This document shows, piece after piece, positions 1 to 7,704 of a DNA stretch of 64,000 bases. The position numbers were made by a program, and so were the translations under genes. Source of the DNA: DATMRS01 sp035566015 (GTDB taxonomy: Bacteria; Pseudomonadota; Alphaproteobacteria; Sphingomonadales; Sphingomonadaceae); contig DATMRS010000009.1 in the NCBI GenBank assembly GCA_035566015.1, positions 62,001 to 126,000 on the forward strand, read 5' to 3'. How positions within the stretch are numbered: position 1 is the first letter of the stretch; each line of letters opens with the position of its first letter. Below the pieces are notes generated by a model. The model was not told where the DNA came from, did not search any database, and saw only the letters and a list, made by a program, of their open reading frames with translations.

Positions 1-1034
1 GGCGGCAGCCCCACCGTCGCCGCCTCTTCCCACAGGCGATAGACGGCGCCCGGCCCCTGCCGACCGGCGCGGCCCGCACGTTGCGCGGCGGCGGCCTGGC
101 TCACCCGTTCGGTGACGAGCCGCGTCATGCCTGCGGCGCGGTCGTAGCGGGGGCGGCGCGCCAGCCCCGAATCGACGACGATGCGTACCCCGTCGAGCGT
201 CAGGCTCGTCTCCGCGATGCTGGTGGCGAGCACGACCTTGCGCGTCCCCGGCGGTGCAGGGGCGATCGCGGTGCGTTGCGCGGCGGGATCGAGCGTGCCG
301 TGGAGGCGATGGAGTTGCGTGCCTGTCGGTAAATCAGACAGCCGCTCGGCCGTACGCTCGATCTCGGCGACGCCCGGCAGGAAGGCGAGCAGGCTGCCTT
401 CCTCGCGCGTCAGCGCCTCGCGGATGGTCGCGGCCATCGCATCCTCGATCCGCGTCTCCGCCCGGCGACCGACGTGGCGGAGGGTGAGCGGATAGGCACG
501 GCCCTCGCTCTCGATCACCGGCGCGCCGCCCATCAGGGTGGCGAAGCGCGCGCCGTCCACGGTCGCGGACATCGCGACAAGGCGCAGGTCCGGCCGCAGC
601 GCGCCCTGTGCGTCTAGTGCGAGCGCGAGGCCGAAATCGCTGTCGAGGCTGCGCTCATGCACCTCGTCGAACAGCACGGCGGAAACACCGGTCAGCTCGG
701 GATCGGCCTGGATGCGGTTGCGGAATATGCCTTCTGTGAGGACAAGGATGCGCGTCTCCGCCGACTGTTTGCTGTCGAGCCGGGTCGCATAGCCAATCGT
801 CCGTCCCACCGGCCGCCCCGCCAGTGCCGCCATCCGCTCCGCCGCCGCACGCGCCGCCAGCCGTCGCGGCGAGAGCAGCAGGATCGTCCCCGTGCACCAG
901 CACTCCCCCAGCAAAGCGGGAGCGACCGCCGTCGTCTTGCCCGCCCCCGGCGGCGCGACAAGCACCGCATTCGGTCGCGTCCGCAGCGCGGCGAGCAGCT
1001 CGGGCAGGACGGCATGGATCGGAAGCACGGACAT
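1..1034 (-). CDS. hrpB: ATP-dependent RNA helicase HrpB, N-terminal part (runs off window)
   Basis: The first 344 codons of a DEAH/DExH-type helicase are present; the C-terminal half lies beyond the left edge. The start is the ATG at 1034, giving MSVLPIHAVLPELLAAL, a typical HrpB N-terminus. Walker A PPGAGKTT is at residues 28-35, followed by a FDEVHERS motif II (DEVH, not DEAD). Further on are a SAT motif III and, near the edge, QRAGRAGRQGPG (motif VI). HrpB is an RNA-dependent ATPase of the DEAH family whose cellular role in most bacteria is poorly defined. It is divergent from the PEP-CTERM gene with about 190 bp between them. The reading frame stays open to the window edge, so nothing suggests a pseudogene. 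Confidence 0.93.
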   Translation of the reverse strand, partial: MSVLPIHAVLPELLAALRTRPNAVLVAPPGAGKTTAVAPALLGECWCTGTILLLSPRRLAARAAAERMAALAGRPVGRTIGYATRLDSKQSAETRILVLTEGIFRNRIQADPELTGVSAVLFDEVHERSLDSDFGLALALDAQGALRPDLRLVAMSATVDGARFATLMGGAPVIESEGRAYPLTLRHVGRRAETRIEDAMAATIREALTREEGSLLAFLPGVAEIERTAERLSDLPTGTQLHRLHGTLDPAAQRTAIAPAPPGTRKVVLATSIAETSLTLDGVRIVVDSGLARRPRYDRAAGMTRLVTERVSQAAAAQRAGRAGRQGPGAVYRLWEEAATVGLP

Positions 1035-1162
1035 CGGGCGCGGTGTAGCCGCAGGCGAGCGGCGGGCCAATCGGATTGCGGGAGTCGGAAAAGCTTACAA
1101 TCGGACGTGATATCGGCTGACATTAACCTTCTATGATATTGAAAATACGCCGTTGAAAAATG

Positions 1163-1180
1163 TTGGCATGAAACATGCTA
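1163..1180 (+). promoter_or_regulatory. candidate sigma-54 (-24/-12) promoter of the PEP-CTERM gene
   Basis: TTGGCATGAAACATGCTA matches the RpoN consensus (YTGGCACG-N4-TTGCW) at nearly all positions and has the obligatory GG-N10-GC spacing (GG at 1165-1166, GC at 1177-1178). Transcription would start near 1190, about 35 nt before the ATG at 1225. PEP-CTERM genes in several proteobacteria are known to be controlled by RpoN with the PrsK/PrsR system, which makes this plausible. No enhancer site was identified with confidence. Confidence 0.5.
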
Positions 1181-1224
1181 CGTCACGGGATAGTAGATAA
1201 TCGTCACGCCGGGAGTTTGGCATC

Positions 1225-1902
1225 ATGATCAGAAGCATGAAAGTTGCGGCAGCGCTGGCAGTCGGGCTGGGGACGGCCATGCCTGCTTCGGCCGCCCTCA
1301 TCGTCTGCGCCGATCAAAGCTGCAGCGGCACCACCACCAACGTGCTGTTCGACAATAACGACAGCGGCACGACGATCACGGGCACGGTGAACGGCACCGA
1401 CGTCTATTTCAAGAATACTGGTAATCTGACGATGACGACGCAGGGGAGCGGCCAGGCTTCGCTGCGGGGCGCAAGCAACGGCCCGCTGACGGGGACGGTC
1501 GCGATTTCGATCAAGAACTCCACCTTCACCAGCTTCGAATTCAACCTGCCGGGCATTCCGGGCAATGCCCAGAATGAGGCCAGCAGCGTGACCTTCACCA
1601 TCGTCGATGGCGCGGGCAATGAATATTCGATCGCGAGCCCCTATCCGACCTACAGCCTCAGCGGCAATGGGCAGAACTGGTTCAGCGGCCACACCACCGA
1701 TGGCGACGTGATCAAATCGATCACGCTGGCGCTTGGCCCCACCGGCGCGGGCGTCGACGCGCTGACGCAGCCGCGTTTCGGCGGCATCGCCCCGGCGGCG
1801 GTGCCGGAACCGGCGACGTGGGGCATGCTGATCGTCGGCTTCGGCCTGATCGGCGCCGCGATGCGCCGCCGCGCGGCACGACCGGCGGTGACGCTGGCCT
1901 GA
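1225..1902 (+). CDS. PEP-CTERM sorting-domain secreted protein
   Basis: A 225-residue protein. Residues 1-23 form a signal peptide (MIRSMKVAAALAVGLG...PASA). The body is rich in Thr/Asn/Gly/Ser, as in surface matrix proteins, with no recognisable enzymatic motif. The C-terminus holds a PEP-CTERM signal: VPEPATWGML, then a hydrophobic helix (IVGFGLIGAA) and a basic MRRRAARP tail. This is the PEPxxW variant common in sphingomonads and is cleaved by an exosortase (not in this window). The start at 1225 has GGAG at 1212-1215. A strong terminator follows, so the gene is monocistronic. Its job is probably in the exopolysaccharide or surface layer; the exact function is unknown. Confidence 0.88.
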   Translation: MIRSMKVAAALAVGLGTAMPASAALIVCADQSCSGTTTNVLFDNNDSGTTITGTVNGTDVYFKNTGNLTMTTQGSGQASLRGASNGPLTGTVAISIKNSTFTSFEFNLPGIPGNAQNEASSVTFTIVDGAGNEYSIASPYPTYSLSGNGQNWFSGHTTDGDVIKSITLALGPTGAGVDALTQPRFGGIAPAAVPEPATWGMLIVGFGLIGAAMRRRAARPAVTLA

Positions 1903-1927
1903 ACGGCAAAAAAAGAGAGTTGCAATG

Positions 1928-1957
1928 AAGGGCGGCCGACTGCGGTCGCCCTTTTTT
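1928..1957 (+). terminator. Rho-independent terminator of the PEP-CTERM gene
   Basis: An 11-bp stem (AAGGGCGGCCG / CGGTCGCCCTT, one G-U pair) with a 4-nt loop is followed by a run of T. It lies 25 bp after the stop codon. Confidence 0.85.
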
Positions 1958-2072
1958 AGTGACGTCGAGGTGGCAGGAGCCGCTGGCCCGTGTCGGGTTC
2001 AATCGACCCGTGCCCCAGCCAGGACCGATCGGCATCCGCTGACGAGGCCGTCATAATGACGACTCCCTATCT

Positions 2073-2100
2073 CGTCATTCCCACGCAGGCGGGAATGACG
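2073..2100. repeat. family I REP-like palindrome, single unit
   Basis: CGTCATTCCCACGCAGGCGG followed by GAATGACG is a near-perfect 12-bp-arm palindrome. It lies between the convergent ends of the PEP-CTERM and polyprenyl synthase genes. It is one of three single units of the GTCATTCC...GGAATGAC family in this window. Confidence 0.8.
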
Positions 2101-2162
2101 ATGGGACGGATGCAGCAGAAAGAGCACATGGACCGGCGGATCGGCCCGATGTCGACCGAGGC

Positions 2163-3176
2163 TTAATAAGCCCGAGCGATCGCGAACTCGACGGCCTCGA
2201 CGAGCGCCACCTTTGCCTGGCCGCCGCCAATGCCGCCCAGAGCATCGATCGCGCGGCGGCCGAAATGGCGGGCACGACCCAGCGTATCCTCGATCGCGCC
2301 AGTATCGCGCAGCAACTGCGTCGCATGGGCAAGGTCGGCATCGCTGACACGGCGGCCCTCGATCGCGTCACGCCAGAACGCCTTGTCGGCATCGCTGCCA
2401 CGCGCATAAGCGAGGATGACGGGCAGAGTCACCTTGCCGTCGCGGAAATCGTCGCCGCGATCCTTGCCCATGGTGGCGTCGTCGCTGGCATAATCGATCG
2501 CGTCGTCGACAAGCTGGAAGGCGATACCGAGATTGCGGCCATAGGCGTCCAGCGCCTCCTCCACCGCCTCGTCACGCTCCGCCACCACGGCGGCAATGCG
2601 GCAGGCGGCGGCGAACAGCGCGGCCGTCTTCGCGCCGATGATGTCGAGATAGCGTTCCTCGCCCGTGTCGATCCGGCGCTGCGCGCTCAACTGGTTCACC
2701 TCGCCCTCGGCGATCACCGCGCTGGCGTTGGACAGGATGCGCAGCACGCGCAGTGAGCCGTCCTCCACCATCAGCTCGAACGCGCGGCTGAACAGGAAAT
2801 CGCCGACCAGCACGCTCGCCGGATTGCCCCAGATGATATTGGCGGTTCGCCGTCCGCGCCGGAGCCCTGAACCATCGACGACATCGTCGTGGAGCAGCGT
2901 GGCGGTATGGATGAACTCGACCGAGGCGGCGAGCTTGTGATGGCGCGTGCCCGCATAATCGAGCAGCCGTGCGCAGGCCAGCGTCAGCATCGGGCGCATC
3001 CGCTTGCCGCCGCCGGCGATCAGATGGCCCGCCAGTTCGGGTATCAGCGGCACGTCGCTCTGCATGCGCGCGAGGATGACGGCGTTGACCTGATTGAGGT
3101 CGGCCGCGACCATGGCAATCATGGGATCGAGCGACGGGGCGCGATGTTCGCGCAGCGGATGGATTGTTGCGGACAT
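2163..3176 (-). CDS. ispB: polyprenyl diphosphate synthase (octaprenyl/solanesyl type)
   Basis: A 337-residue trans-isoprenyl diphosphate synthase making the long side chain of ubiquinone from IPP and FPP/GGPP. The first Asp-rich motif DDVVD is at residues 97-101 (LLHDDVVDGSGLRRG) and the second, DDAID, at 224-228 (FQLVDDAIDY). GGGKRMRP at 55-62 is the IPP-binding region. The start chosen is the ATG at 3176 (MSATIHPL); an in-frame ATG at 3251 would add 25 residues unlike the family and would overlap the upstream area of the chorismate mutase gene. Length and motifs fit the IspB/SdsA group; chain length cannot be read from sequence alone. Divergent from chorismate mutase. Confidence 0.92.
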   Translation of the reverse strand: MSATIHPLREHRAPSLDPMIAMVAADLNQVNAVILARMQSDVPLIPELAGHLIAGGGKRMRPMLTLACARLLDYAGTRHHKLAASVEFIHTATLLHDDVVDGSGLRRGRRTANIIWGNPASVLVGDFLFSRAFELMVEDGSLRVLRILSNASAVIAEGEVNQLSAQRRIDTGEERYLDIIGAKTAALFAAACRIAAVVAERDEAVEEALDAYGRNLGIAFQLVDDAIDYASDDATMGKDRGDDFRDGKVTLPVILAYARGSDADKAFWRDAIEGRRVSDADLAHATQLLRDTGAIEDTLGRARHFGRRAIDALGGIGGGQAKVALVEAVEFAIARAY

Positions 3177-3271
3177 AAGCGAGCCGCATGTGGCGTGGCG
3201 CGCGGCCAAAGGCAAGCGGCGGGGCTTGCCTTCGCGTCTTTCAGCCAACAAAAGGCAGGGCGAATAAGCAG

Positions 3272-3574
3272 ATGGATAGGCCCATGACCGACGAGACGCT
3301 GCATTCCTATCGCGAAAGCATCGACAATATCGATGCCGCGCTCGTCTTCCTGCTCGCCGAACGCTTCAAGGTGACGCAGGCGGTGGGGCGCTACAAGGCG
3401 ACGGCCGGCCTGCCCCCCGCCGACCCCGGCCGCGAGGCGCGCCAGATCGAGCGGCTGCGCACGCTCGCCCGCTCGGCCAATCTCGATCCCGATTTTTCGG
3501 AAAAATTCCTGCGCTTCATCATCGACGAGGTGATCCGCCACCACGAAAGCGCGCGCAACGGGGCAATGGATTAG
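3272..3574 (+). CDS. chorismate mutase, small monofunctional AroQ type
   Basis: A 100-residue all-helical chorismate mutase converting chorismate to prephenate for Phe/Tyr synthesis. The AroQ pattern is visible: YRESIDNIDAALVFLLAERF, the helix RFKVTQAVGRYKA, and the C-terminal helix ending FIIDEVIRHHESAR. The Arg and Lys residues expected in the active site (R of the first helix, R/K of VGRYK) are there. Starts at 3272 (MDRPMTDET) or 3284 (MTDETLHS) are both possible; a GGCAGGG upstream fits 3272 better. No prephenate dehydratase is fused. A family I repeat pair follows the stop codon. Confidence 0.88.
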   Translation: MDRPMTDETLHSYRESIDNIDAALVFLLAERFKVTQAVGRYKATAGLPPADPGREARQIERLRTLARSANLDPDFSEKFLRFIIDEVIRHHESARNGAMD

Positions 3575-3586
3575 ACAGCTACTCCC

Positions 3587-3680
3587 GTCATTCCGACGAA
3601 AGTCGGAATCCATGGAAGCGAGCCGATCGGCAAGGAAGCGAGGCGAGTCCATGGGGCCCCGGCTTTCGCCGGGGTGACGG
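3587..3680. repeat. family I REP-like composite repeat (94 bp pair)
   Basis: The left unit GTCATTCCGACGAAAGTCGG and the right unit CCCCGGCTTTCGCCGGGGTG are each hairpins, joined by a 40-bp spacer ending in CCATGG. The pair sits between the convergent ends of the chorismate mutase and SLC13 genes. Such paired units may act as bidirectional 3' end structures. Confidence 0.85.
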
Positions 3681-3764
3681 TCGTCCAAATTTTGCACCTT
3701 TCGAAGGTTTCTGCCCGTCACCCGCACATGCTGGACGGAGACATGGCGTAACCGTTGGCGCCCG

Positions 3765-5087
3765 CTAGAATGGGAAGAACCAGTGGATCGTGACGATCGC
3801 GGTCGCCCAGCTCAGCAGGTTGAGGGGGAGGCCGACCTTTACGAAATCCATGTAGCGATAGCCGCCCATCTGATAGACGAGCACATTGGTCTGATAGCCG
3901 AATGGGGTCGCGAAGGCGGCGCTGCCCGCGATCATCACCGCGACGAGGAAGGGGCGCGGGCTCACCCCCATGCTTTCGGCCAGCGCCACCGCGATCGGCG
4001 TCACCAGCACGGCGACCGTGGCGTTCGACAAAAGCTCGGTCAGCGCCATCGTCGCGCCGTAGAGCAGGATCAGCGCCGTCAGCGGGCCGAACGTCTCGAT
4101 CGGCTTGATGAGCGCGTCGGTCGCCGCGGTGGCGAGGCCGGTCTGCTCAAGCGCGATACCGATCACCACCATGCCGGCGATCAGCAACAGGATTTCGGGC
4201 TTGAGGCCGCTATAGGCTTCGTCGGGTTTGACGCCGCGCAGGAGGATCAGGAGTACGGCACCGGCAAAGGCGGCGGCGGCGATCGGCGCCAGATCGAGCG
4301 CGGCGATCAGTACGACGCCGACGAACACCGAGACGGAGAGCAAAGCCTTCAGCGGCACGAGCGGCCGATGCTCGGCAAATTCGCGCATGTCGCCCACCGA
4401 ATCGGCGGCGGCGATATCGACATGGCTGACATGGCGGCGCTCGATCCCGGCGTCGGCGACGTCCGCGGGCCTGGGCGGCCGTTTCAGGAAGAAGGACGAC
4501 ACCAACAGCAGATAGAGCCCGCCCATCAGCGCCACGCAGACTCCTACAGGGGTGATCTCGAAAATGGTGAAGGGCGGCTGGCCGGAGCTGCGCGCCATAT
4601 CATCGACCAGCAGGTTGGTGGACGTGCCGATCAGGGTGCAGCAGCCGCCCAGCACCGCGACATAGGAGAGCGGCATCAGGAAACGACGCGGATCGAGCCC
4701 CAGAGAATTGGCGACATCGCGGATCACCGGCGCGCCCAAAACCACGATCGGCGTGTTGTTGAGAAAACCCGACGCCGCGCCGCACAGACCGATCAGCATC
4801 CAGACGCCGATCGTTCCGGTGCGGCGGCACAGGTTCACCGCACGGCGGATCGCAAGATCGAGCAGGCCCGACAATTCCATCGCGTAGGCGATGACGAACA
4901 GCGAAGCGAGCGTGACGATCGCGGGACTGCCGAACGCGCTCTGCACCTCGCTGGGCCGGACGGCGCCGGTGATCAGCAGGATCGCCGCGCCCGCCAGCGC
5001 GACGACGTCGGCGCGAACCTGATCCCAGATCATGACCGCAACCACGCCGACAAGCACCAGCAGGGTGATGATCTGTTCGAAACTCAT
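3765..5087 (-). CDS. SLC13/DASS-family permease (citrate-transporter-like)
   Basis: A 440-residue integral membrane protein with about 10-12 hydrophobic segments in two related halves. The first half carries SGFLNNTPIVVLGAPVI with GTSTNL some 40 residues later; the second half carries ELLSNATVAVLVTPIA and FATPFGYQTN. These SNT/NTP-type motifs are the substrate/sodium signature of the divalent-anion:Na+ symporter fold. The family includes di- and tricarboxylate and sulfate carriers; the substrate cannot be told here. Many bacterial relatives of about 600 residues carry two TrkA_C domains in the middle; here that position holds only a 45-residue hydrophilic loop. The start at 5087 (MSFEQIITLL) leads directly into TM1. 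Confidence 0.85.
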   Translation of the reverse strand: MSFEQIITLLVLVGVVAVMIWDQVRADVVALAGAAILLITGAVRPSEVQSAFGSPAIVTLASLFVIAYAMELSGLLDLAIRRAVNLCRRTGTIGVWMLIGLCGAASGFLNNTPIVVLGAPVIRDVANSLGLDPRRFLMPLSYVAVLGGCCTLIGTSTNLLVDDMARSSGQPPFTIFEITPVGVCVALMGGLYLLLVSSFFLKRPPRPADVADAGIERRHVSHVDIAAADSVGDMREFAEHRPLVPLKALLSVSVFVGVVLIAALDLAPIAAAAFAGAVLLILLRGVKPDEAYSGLKPEILLLIAGMVVIGIALEQTGLATAATDALIKPIETFGPLTALILLYGATMALTELLSNATVAVLVTPIAVALAESMGVSPRPFLVAVMIAGSAAFATPFGYQTNVLVYQMGGYRYMDFVKVGLPLNLLSWATAIVTIHWFFPF

Positions 5088-5200
5088 ATCTGGGTAAATA
5101 GCTGGGAAATTGGCAGAACGGGAGTTAGTTTAGCAAAGGGCCGGTCAATATGCGGCACAAGGCCGGGGGCACGGCGCGCGAAAATCGGTTAGGGATCGGC

Positions 5201-6112
5201 ATGGCGAAAGGGCAAGGCGGCTCCGCAAGGCTGGGGTGGATCGTGGCAACGGCGGCGCTGGTGGCGCTCGTGATATCACTTGCCATGCAGTTCCGCACCA
5301 AGCCGGCGCCGGCGCCCGCCGCCCCGGTCGCGCCGAAGGCCAAGGCGCCGCCGCCGCCTCTGATTCCGGCCCCCTTGCCTCCGCTCGGTCGCAAGGAATT
5401 GCTGGCGCTCGCCGGTGCCGCCGCGGACGCCTATGCCGCCGGCGCGCCACCGCCGTCGGATGCGGTGTCGCTGATCGGCAGGACGTTCGTGATCGCAATG
5501 CCGATCGGCTGCGAGGGGCCGGCGCAACCGGGAACGACCGCCTGGGCCGAGTGGAGCTATGACGCCAAGCGCCGCGCGCTGAAGCTGAGCGCCGCGCCCG
5601 AGCAATGGGGCAAGGCCGTCTGGGCCAAGGCCATCACCAAAGACGCGCCTTTCGATGCGATCGAAGGTTTCTGGGTGCGGCGGCCCTGGACCAGCGCCGA
5701 AAGCTGCCCGCCGCAGCCAGCCGCGCCGCCGCCTGCGGAAACGCCACCCGCCGCCGGGCCGGCCCAAGCGCCGGTCGCCAGCGCCCCGCCGGCGCCTGTG
5801 CCCCCGCCGCCGGCCACGCCACAGACGCTGGGCCTCGCGCAGATCTTCGCACCGGGCACGCCGCGCACGCTGCAACGCGGCGGCCGCCCCTATCGCGTGA
5901 CGAAGAAGATCGACGCCAGCGCTCCGTCGGCCGCCCATCCCTATCGCCTCTCGGTAAGCGGCCGCCTTTCCGGCTTCGCCGACGGCCAGCCCGTGCATTG
6001 CTGGAGCGAAGCGAGCAACGTGCGCCCGACCTGCATCATCGCCATCGAATTCAGCCGCGTCGCCTTCGAGGACCCCACCAATGGCGCGACCGTCTCCGAA
6101 TGGACGCGCTAG
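5201..6112 (+). CDS. membrane-anchored proline-rich protein of unknown function
   Basis: A 303-residue protein. After a short basic N-terminus one TM helix follows (GWIVATAALVALVISLAM, about residues 12-29), then Pro/Ala-rich linkers (about 35-60 and 170-210) that separate two small globular parts. Cys residues in the globular parts (CEGP, SCPP, HCWS, TCII) suggest disulfides in the periplasm. I do not recognise a family. The start at 5201 (MAKGQGGS) has AGGGA at 5191-5195; an in-frame ATG at 5150 lacks a clear ribosome-binding site. It is divergent from the SLC13 gene and appears monocistronic. Confidence 0.7.
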   Translation: MAKGQGGSARLGWIVATAALVALVISLAMQFRTKPAPAPAAPVAPKAKAPPPPLIPAPLPPLGRKELLALAGAAADAYAAGAPPPSDAVSLIGRTFVIAMPIGCEGPAQPGTTAWAEWSYDAKRRALKLSAAPEQWGKAVWAKAITKDAPFDAIEGFWVRRPWTSAESCPPQPAAPPPAETPPAAGPAQAPVASAPPAPVPPPPATPQTLGLAQIFAPGTPRTLQRGGRPYRVTKKIDASAPSAAHPYRLSVSGRLSGFADGQPVHCWSEASNVRPTCIIAIEFSRVAFEDPTNGATVSEWTR

Positions 6113-6153
6113 GCACGATCACCCGGCGCGCCTTTCGGAACCGTACGCCCCAT

Positions 6154-6248
6154 CGTCATTCCGGCGAAAGCCGGAATCCACGGACGGTGGGTCGATCGAC
6201 AAGTACGCAAGCCGAGTCCATGGACCCCGGCTTTCGCCGGGGTGACGG
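6154..6248. repeat. family I REP-like composite repeat (95 bp pair)
   Basis: Left GTCATTCCGGCGAAAGCCGG and right CCCCGGCTTTCGCCGGGGTG are both perfect hairpins, with the spacer containing GAGTCCATGG. It lies between two genes in tandem. The remaining 135 bp before the next gene hold no clear promoter. Confidence 0.87.
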
Positions 6249-6383
6249 GACGGTGTCGCGCCCCGGCCGGGACGTTGGCATCTTTCTTCCTTCCGGGCGG
6301 GGAAAAAAACGCCCGGAGATTCCAGCCTTCACCGAAATGGCAAGCGAATTTGACCTGAACAGAAGAGAGCCTAGAAACCGGGC

Positions 6384-7697
6384 ATGACGGGGGACGAGAC
6401 GGAGATTCTGACCGAGCAGACCGAGCGCATCCGCGCGAGCGGGGCGCTGGGCCGGTCCTCGGTGCTCGCGCAGCTCTTCGATTTCCTGTTGCAGCGGACG
6501 CTGGCCGGGCAGCCGCCGAAGGAAGTGGAGATCGCGCATGCCCTCTTCTCGCCCACGGCCGAGCAGGAAGCGCCGGACGCATCGGTGCGCGTCTATATCC
6601 ACCGCCTGCGCCGCAAGCTCGCCGATTATTATCTGCATGAGGACCCTCTCTCGGCGCATGTGGTGACGATCCCCAAGGGCGATTATCGGCTGCATATCGC
6701 GCCGCGTGTCACAAAGGCCGTCCCGCCGGACGCGCCGGCGTCGGTTCCCCCACCACATGACGGGCACCGGCCGCTCGCCTCGCTGCGGCGTTGGATCGGG
6801 CCGGCGGGATGGGGACTGCTGGCGCTCGCGATCATCTTCTGGGCGATCTCGCCTCCGCCGATGAACGCAAGCCAGCTTGCCGCGGCGAAGGCGCATGATG
6901 TCGCGCCCTGGCGCGGCCTTGGCGAACATGGGCGGCCGGTGCTGATCGTCGTCGGCGACTATTACATCTTCGGCGGCTCGCATAACGGGATGGATATCGA
7001 TCATCTGATCCGCGAGTTCGACGTGAACACCCCCGCCGATCTCAACCGCTATATCGCGATGGACCCGGACAATCGCAGCCAGTTTCAGGATGTCGGCCTC
7101 TATTATCTGCCGGTCGGCGCGGCGGAGGCGATACGGCGGGTCGCACCCCTGCTCGATGCCGGGGCGGGCCGGCCGACGCGGACGGTGCCGATGTCCGAAC
7201 TGATGCCCGATCAGCTCAAATCCACCGATATCGTCTATGTCGGCTATCTGAGCGGGCTCGGCCTGCTGCGCGACGCGGTCTTTCGCGCCTCGCGCCTTTC
7301 GGTGGGGCAAAGCTATGACGAGTTGATCGATCGCAAGACGGGCAAGCGCTACACCGCCGAGGCGCTGTCTTTCGGCAATCTGGGCGGGCCGCGCCGCGAT
7401 TACAGCTATATCGCCGCGATGCCGGGGCCGAACGGCAATCGCATCGTCGTGATCGCCGGCACGCGCGACGTCGCGCTCCAGCAGGCCGCCGAACTCGCCA
7501 CCGACAGCAAGGTGCTGGAGGGGCTGCGCCGCCGCGTCGGCGATGCCGCCAGTTTCGAAGCGCTGTACGAGGTGCAGGGGATCGGTAACACCAATGTCGG
7601 CGGGCATCTCGTCTTCGCAGGCGCGACCAAGGCCGGCAGGGTCTGGCGCAGCGAGCCGGCGGTGCCCGAAACCTTTCCCGACCAGATGCCGAAATAG
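6384..7697 (+). CDS. membrane-anchored winged-helix (ToxR-like) regulator
   Basis: A 437-residue protein. Residues about 20-105 resemble an OmpR/ToxR-type winged helix: SSVLAQLFDFLLQRTLAG, VRVYIHRLRRKLADYY (recognition-helix region) and VVTIPKGDYRL (wing). One TM helix follows at about 139-155 (PAGWGLLALAIIFWAIS). The 280-residue C-terminal part would be periplasmic and has a conserved-looking core (LIVVGDYYIFGG, DIVYVGYLSGLGLL, PNGNRIVVIAGTRD) that I cannot assign to a named sensor domain. The topology is that of a one-component trans-membrane regulator. It ends 7 bp from the convergent hupE-like gene, so it may control that operon or the TonB receptor; this is inference from position only. 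Confidence 0.75.
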   Translation: MTGDETEILTEQTERIRASGALGRSSVLAQLFDFLLQRTLAGQPPKEVEIAHALFSPTAEQEAPDASVRVYIHRLRRKLADYYLHEDPLSAHVVTIPKGDYRLHIAPRVTKAVPPDAPASVPPPHDGHRPLASLRRWIGPAGWGLLALAIIFWAISPPPMNASQLAAAKAHDVAPWRGLGEHGRPVLIVVGDYYIFGGSHNGMDIDHLIREFDVNTPADLNRYIAMDPDNRSQFQDVGLYYLPVGAAEAIRRVAPLLDAGAGRPTRTVPMSELMPDQLKSTDIVYVGYLSGLGLLRDAVFRASRLSVGQSYDELIDRKTGKRYTAEALSFGNLGGPRRDYSYIAAMPGPNGNRIVVIAGTRDVALQQAAELATDSKVLEGLRRRVGDAASFEALYEVQGIGNTNVGGHLVFAGATKAGRVWRSEPAVPETFPDQMPK

Positions 7698-7704
7698 GAA
7701 GGCC

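Noticed and set aside
3783..5192. A 469-codon open frame antisense to the SLC13 permease
   Set aside because: The translation is a Gln/Arg/His-rich shadow; the minus-strand protein has proper TM helices and transport motifs.
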